64,000 nucleotides of DNA, taken from contig JAJHZJ010000008.1 in assembly GCA_023548195.1 (NCBI GenBank), positions 3,000,215 to 3,064,214 of the forward strand. Direction: 5' to 3'. The DNA is from Bettongia penicillata ogilbyi (taxonomy: Eukaryota > Chordata > Mammalia > Diprotodontia > Potoroidae). The translations under genes were made by a program, and so were the position numbers. The notes beneath the pieces were generated by a model. It saw only the letters and a list, made by a program, of their open reading frames with translations. It was not told where the DNA came from and searched no databases. Shown one piece after another: positions 58,660 to 64,000 of this stretch (position 1 is its first letter; every line of letters starts with the position of its first letter).

Positions 58660-59855
58660 GAGAGGTGTCTTTACTATTTCATTATTTTCACTCTAAGGCC
58701 CCAGAATTTTTTTTTTTACTCTGGAAGTCACATAGAATTAATTCTAAATGAAACCAAAAAATATGACAAAACTGTTTTTCCTCTCTGTCTTCACTGGCAT
58801 TGTATAGGAAATGGACACTGATTTTTCTGATATTTTCCGTATTTCTTTGTCCTGTGCTAAAAGCAACCTCAGCACAAAGCCCTACTCTAATATGTGAGAT
58901 TGTCTCAAGGTATGTTCATAGAATGCAAACTATAGTGGGTTTTCCCATGCTGGGAAGCCTTCAGATACAGTTCTAGAAACAAACTTGGTCTTTTTATGAA
59001 CCAGTGTAGGATAGTAGAAGGATGTTCATCACCAATAGGCTGGCCCCAAAGTGGGGAATTCCTTGACTGCATGAAAAAAAAAGAAAAATACAAAGTGGCC
59101 CACAGTTCTCCATAGCCTCTTCCACTTCTACATGGACAAGTGACAGTGTAGGAAATGATATAAATGATGCTAATAATTCCACAGTCAAGTCATCTGTAAA
59201 TTTTTACTTAACTATTGACCAAAAATTGTGAGTGCATATGATACAGGAGCTGAGTTATATCAGTCGACATTTCTTAGCATAAATGAAGTCAGAAAAGGAA
59301 GTTGTAACCATGTAGAAGAAGGATTAGCTTCTCCTGTGAAGAGGCAAACAATGTTGATTTTTATCTAGCACTCATAGTCAAGAAGAGTCATCCTTTCATG
59401 GGACATTTGGCAATCATTTATTGCAGTGCTCATGATAAACATTTATAAAAACATGAAAATAATTGCAGATTATAAACCAGTATCTATTGTAAAGAATGAA
59501 GGTCTCAAGAAATTTTATAAAGAAATCAGTAAGACACACACTGCATGTTAAATCCACCATTAAAACCAGTAACTTCAAGGTAAAAGTGAGAAAAGGAAAG
59601 AGCAGGGGAAAATACTCAGAAAAAGAAATGTAAAGGGTCCAAGTTTAGCCATACTACACAGGAACCTTCCACTGATAGGTCATGAATACTTTTTTTGAGA
59701 ATAGAGTTGGAAGGCACTGGACATAATGAGAAAGCACCAGATAACATAATACATTTGCTTATATTTTAACAAGAATGTTTGTGTCATTCATTCTTGAATA
59801 ATTTGTGTACGTATGTTCAGATCACCACTGTATTGAACAATGATCGTAATCAGCA
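58660..59855. other. Intronic DNA, nothing assigned
   Basis: No recognised exon or repeat family. Confidence 0.45.
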
Positions 59856-59857
59856 TT

Positions 59858-60088
59858 GTTGATGTTCACTCACTTTAGTTGAGTCTGACTCTTCATGACC
59901 ACATTTGAGGTTTTTTTGGCAAAGATACTAGAGTGGTTTGCCGTTTCCTTCTCGAGATCTTTTTACAGATGAGGAAACTAAGGCAAATAGGGTTAAGTGA
60001 ATTGCCCTAGGTCATGCGGCTTGTAAGTGTCTGAGGTCAGATTTGAACTTACGAAGATGAGTCTCCACTGTACCACCTAACTGCCCTT
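59858..60088 (-). mobile_element. RTE-tailed SINE (RTESINE type)
   Basis: AGTCTGACTCTTCATGACCA, TGGCAAAGATACTAGAGTGG, GATGAGGAAACTAAGGCAAA and CTGTACCACCTAACTGCCC at the head. Confidence 0.9.
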
Positions 60089-60089
60089 T

Positions 60090-60800
60090 CATTTGTAATC
60101 CCAGGAAGATAAGGTATGCAGTTGTAAGTATCTATAAAGTGTCCCATATAAACAATTGTTTGATACTAGAACATAGGGAATAGAGTAGATGTTGACATAG
60201 ACTATCACCATTTCCTAAGAAGTGTACCCACATCAGCTAATTGCTATAACAAGGAAGCGAAAGAACTTAGAAACTGCCTTAGCTAGCAAATGATTGATCT
60301 CCTTGTCATGTGGAGGGAGATGCCAGTCAAGTGGAAAAGCCAGTTTGAAATAAAAACTTATTTATGAAATACTAATGAAGAGCATGGTGGAAAATTATGA
60401 GTTGGGTTGCATAACAGTTTCAGAAAGCATGGTAGAGACCCAACCAAAGAAATGCATCCCAAAGGTATTAAGGAGGAAGTAGGAGGAATAATAGATCACG
60501 AAGCTACCACACTAGGCGGTTCTTAGCATCATGGTCTGGATGTGTGTGCTACTTAAGGAGGTAAAATTGACATGAAAAAAAAAATAAGAAAGAGTAACTA
60601 GACTACATTCATGTATCCACAAGGAGGTCTGTGCTGGAGGGTTAGGAGGTGCTGGAGGTTAGGAGGTCTGTGCTGGAGGATATTATTTTGATGGTGTTAA
60701 GGTATCTGAAAGATGGGAAGATACTCAAAGTTTGGTGGGGGGGGAAGCCTTTCAGACTTATAACCCCAAAAGAAGTGGCCAAGAGAATATTAGTAATTAC
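60090..60800. other. Unassigned, with a short tandem repeat
   Basis: At 60622-60681 a unit AGGAGGTCTGTGCTGGAGG is repeated imperfectly about three times. The rest is unrecognised and may be the upstream part of the element that follows. Confidence 0.45.
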
Positions 60801-60809
60801 TGAACCTTC

Positions 60810-61418
60810 TCTATAAAATGTTTTATGAGAATAGTGTACACATGCTTTGAGAGAATCATAGGATGTAAGGGTTGCTGAGGGAGGACTAGTATCTTTTGTA
60901 TGAGGGTTTGCTGAGCCCTTTTCAAGGCTGCTCATCCACCTTGGTGTCTTCCTGGCACTCATATCTCACCTATGGCTCCAAGTAGCTGTAGCATGCACGG
61001 CCACATCTTGGTAAATCATCTCAGCAGATGAACTAAACCAAGCTGAGGGTAACTGATGGGCTTATAGCCTGTGGTGAGTTAGGGGAATGTCTACACCAAG
61101 CATGTGAAGACTTCCCCCAGTGGAATGGGCAGATGAGAACAAGTTGTTCCAACGGCCATGAAGTTGGATGAAGCAGAGGCTGTGATTGGTCGGAAACTGA
61201 AGATGCCGCAGCCATCCACTGCATTGCAGGCCATTGCTAGTTGTCCTGACTTTTGTCTTGCCAGTGAACTTTGATAACTCGAGGAGATAGTGAGGCAGAT
61301 GAGGCAGATGACTCTGCACGGCTCTGCCTCACTTAAATCCCATTCGCTTGCAAGTCAAGACATCATCCTCCTGGTGTCATTGATCCTCTTTGAGAGTGAA
61401 AGACAAGCGACAATAGAA
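60810..61418 (+). mobile_element. Marsupial LINE-like tail element without tRNA head
   Basis: GGCTGCTCATCCACCTTGGT, GAGTTAGGGGAATGTCTACA, AACGGCCATGAAGTTGGATG and ATGACTCTGCACGGCTCTGC, ending AGTGAAAGACAAGCGACAAT. The last ~180 bp resembles the 3' half of the SINE at 18886-19205. I infer it is a longer element that donates its tail to that SINE; I cannot name its family. Confidence 0.6.
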
Positions 61419-61429
61419 GTTTATAAAAG

Positions 61430-61998
61430 TAATGGGCAGTAAAGAGATAAAAAGCAAAAATATTCATAGCGACTCTTTTAGTGATGGCAAAGAACTGGAA
61501 ATTGAGGGGATGTCCATCAGATGGGGACTGACTGAACAAGTGTTATGTATGATTGTGATGGAATACTATTGTGCTATAATGAATGACAAGTGGGATGCTC
61601 TCAGAAAAAACCTGGAAAGACTTTAACATGAACTGATGCAAAGTGAAATGAGCGGAACCAGGAGAACATATTGTATGATCAGCTGTGAGTGACTTGGCTA
61701 TTCTTAGCATTGCAGTGATCCAAGACAATTCTGAAGGACTTAGGATGAAAAATGCTAACCATCTCCTAAGAAAAAACTGCAGACCAAAGCATACTTTTTC
61801 TCGTGTTTTTTTGTCTATTTTCTTTCACAGCGTAATGAACATGGAAATATGTTTTGCATGACTACGTATGTATAACATGTATCAAATCGCTCCCCTTCTT
61901 AATGAAGGGGCAGGGAAGGATGAAAGGGAAGGAACCTAGAACTCAAAAATTTAGATGTAATTGGGGGGGGGAATGTATTTAAATATAAATAAAATGTA
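61430..61998 (+). mobile_element. LINE-1 3' end
   Basis: Same family as 2028-2675: GACTGAACAAGTGTTATGTA, GTGATGGAATACTATTGTGC, AAAACCTGGAAAGACTTTAA, TGAGCGGAACCAGGAGAACA, then a 3' UTR with a G-run and an AAATATAAATAAAATGT end. It is 5'-truncated and the frame is broken. Confidence 0.82.
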
Positions 61999-61999
61999 A

Positions 62000-62465
62000 T
62001 GGGCAGACTTTTAGAAGCAGTATCCAAAGAAGAGTGTGCCATTACAGTACTGCAGTTGCCTAAAAAATGAGTAGACTATAAGATCTTAGCATGCTTATTC
62101 TTTTTTTTAGTCAGCTGTTTAGTTTGGCCTCAAAACTGCAGGTTTCCCCACCCCTGTCTTAGCTTTTTGGAAGCTAACTTTATAACCTTTATAAATTTAC
62201 TATAAATATACTTGAAAATTTCTGATATTCCAAACCTTTCAGGTTGTCTTATCTATTTCTTTTGAGAGATCATGGTAACCCATTACATACTGCCTGAAAA
62301 TTATATCTGGAATCAGCAGTTAATTTCTAAGCCCTTTTCCCAATTCACAGTTGGGGGTTTGGTCAATTTCTGATGGCAGTAATATATTAGAAGAGTCAAA
62401 TGTGAATGTAAAAAATCTTCAGAAATAAATGAACTTAAAACCAAACCTTGAGAAACAAAACCTGA
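62000..62465. other. Intronic DNA, nothing assigned
   Basis: No recognised exon or repeat. Confidence 0.45.
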
Positions 62466-62467
62466 AT

Positions 62468-62605
62468 GGGATTACCACAATAGCACATCCCTTTAGCCAA
62501 GTCATTTCTGGACCTCTGTTTCCTTAGTCTTTAAAATGAAGAGTCTGGATAAAGTAATCTCAGAAATTACCATTCCCTCTCCAAAAATTCTGTGGTTTGT
62601 TTTAC
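62468..62605 (+). mobile_element. MIR/MAR-type SINE fragment
   Basis: AGCCAAGTCATTTCTGGACC, CTGTTTCCTTAGTCTTTAAA and GAAATTACCATTCCCTCTCC. Confidence 0.6.
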
Positions 62606-62609
62606 ATCA

Positions 62610-64000
62610 GTAAGTAGGTATAGTATTCCATCACTCCGTCATCATATATGATGGTTGACCTGATGAAGGGGGAACAAAAAACAGTGTCATTCTATGTGGC
62701 GTTTTTTTTTAAGCAGGGAAAAAAAAAAAAACTATTTGGTATGTAGTGATGATCTTTATGACAAAGTATTTTCCTAAGTTCTCTAAAGCAGGGCTATAAT
62801 TGTTTGTTTAGCATTATAAATTATTTACTTAAATAGTACTTGGGAGAAATATGTTATTTATAAACTTCACTTGTTAGGGTAAACTAAAGTTGGAAGGATA
62901 TAAGTTAAGATGAAATAGCTATTGTTTTCATGGTCACAATATTTATATCCAAAAGAAATGTAAACTCAAATATCTTAGAAGTCAGTGGAACTCAATAACA
63001 GTTTCCTCTGACGACTCATGGAAACATGGTCTACTATGTTGGTTATCCAAAGATTCTGTGAATGAAACAGACCTGTACTCTAGAATGTCCGAGAGGGCAA
63101 AAGTCCAGCTGTATTTTCAGCACTTAATGTGCTGAAGGTATTACTGATGAGACTGGAGAACCTGCTGGAGTAAGAGAGAGAAGATGAAGCAAAGAATCTC
63201 TAGAAGTGATTCTAAAACATCTTTCAGAGAGAGTCAGGTTATTTAATGGTCTGTCTGGATAACACAAAATAATTATAAAGTCACATTTATATCTGTTGGC
63301 ACAAGGGGCTCATGAGATATATTTCTGGATGAATGCTAGTGACAGTTGTCCAGTGGGTAACCAAATTTGCACTTACAATGAGATTCCTTTGAAGATGAAT
63401 TTTCATTAAACTAATGTTAGCAATACATATTTGGCAAAAAGTAACATCTCATTCCATCTTTTTCTTAAAATATCTAGTTATTAAGAAAGACAGTCCCGTC
63501 TCCATTTTTCTCTGTTCATATGCTTCATAAAATGAAGAAGAGATAATATCTGGCAGGGCGAGGTTAGAAGGAAAAAGCATCTTAGCCCTCTATGTGGCTG
63601 GGCACTTGCCAGGGCCAAGTAAAGAATTATTTCTTTAGTTGAAAGATATTCATGTCCTTAGTTACCAAATACTCAGAACTATTACTGTTGTTTTTCTGTG
63701 AAAAGTATCTGTGAAAGTATCTTGATTTAATCTTCTAGAAATAGTGGAGATATGGCTCATAATATGTGTGAGATTTGGATAATAGAACTTGTAGGTAGTA
63801 AAGGGACTGTAATTCTATGGGTGAGAAAATAGCTGGGAAAGTCTGCCTTGGCCTAGACCTCCTATTTAGAAATGGGATGAGTAACTTATTTTGCTCCAGT
63901 ATGAATTGGATTGTAACAAATATGGGGGGAAGGTGGGACCTTGGAGCTGGAAAAGATGGAAAAAATGACATTCATATTTGTAGACAAGGCTCTTGAAGGG
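62610..64000. other. Intronic DNA, nothing assigned, runs off the window
   Basis: No recognised exon or repeat. The next WWC2 exon must lie beyond the window. Confidence 0.45.

Noticed and set aside
54811..64000. Search for the next WWC2 coding exon
   Set aside because: No in-phase segment matching the expected coiled-coil continuation was found; the lysine-rich patch near 55390 does not fit.
1..64000. tRNA genes suggested by the SINE heads
   Set aside because: The tRNA-like heads are degraded, lack a proper cloverleaf, and are attached to SINE bodies.

Overview
This window is intronic and exonic DNA of a marsupial nuclear genome. It is AT-rich and has no prokaryote-like gene organisation. 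Most of it is interspersed repeats of the kinds found in marsupials: tRNA-headed SINEs with a GGTGG...GATAGAGCACC head, SINEs that share their tail with RTE LINEs, CORE/MIR-type SINEs, LINE-1 and half-L1 (HAL1), L2-like and L3/CR1-like LINEs, and hAT-like MITEs. I could not fix the species.

The only protein-coding gene I can support is WWC2, a paralogue of KIBRA/WWC1 that acts as a Hippo-pathway scaffold, on the + strand. Four internal coding exons are present: 7380-7489, 33167-33370, 34780-34856 and 54730-54809. Their phases join cleanly and they all have GT-AG boundaries. Together they give 157 codons' worth of sequence: the linker after the first WW domain, the whole atypical second WW domain (split by a 25.7 kb intron), and the start of the coiled-coil region. 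The first exon (first WW domain) lies upstream of the window and the rest of the gene (more coiled coil, C2 domain, C-terminal part) lies downstream. I found no promoter, no first exon, no poly(A) site, no second gene, no structural RNA gene and no CRISPR.

Layout. 1-7379: intron upstream of the first exon, with SINEs, two L1 3' ends, an L2-like LINE and a 127-bp direct repeat. 7490-33166: a 25.7 kb intron rich in MIR/CORE SINEs and L2-like tails, with a long TTCC microsatellite at 18.2-18.4 kb, an RTE 3' end near 29 kb and an L1 ORF2 C-terminal remnant at 31.9-32.9 kb. 33371-34779: a 1.4 kb intron containing a hAT-like MITE. 34857-54729: a 19.9 kb intron dominated by two HAL1 copies in opposite orientation. 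They form a roughly 2.9 kb inverted repeat (35862-38765 and 42397-45300) that looks nearly identical, around a 3.6 kb spacer. 54810-64000: the next intron, with an L3/CR1 element split by an L1 3' end, an RTE-tailed SINE, a marsupial SINE-tail element and another L1 3' end.

The main discovery is the HAL1 inverted repeat. Both arms share the same ORF1-breaking mutations and differ only by scattered single-base indels, yet the outermost ~110 bp of the elements diverge sharply. That pattern suggests gene conversion, a very recent inverted duplication, or an assembly artefact. All similarity statements come from reading the sequence by eye; no database search was run.
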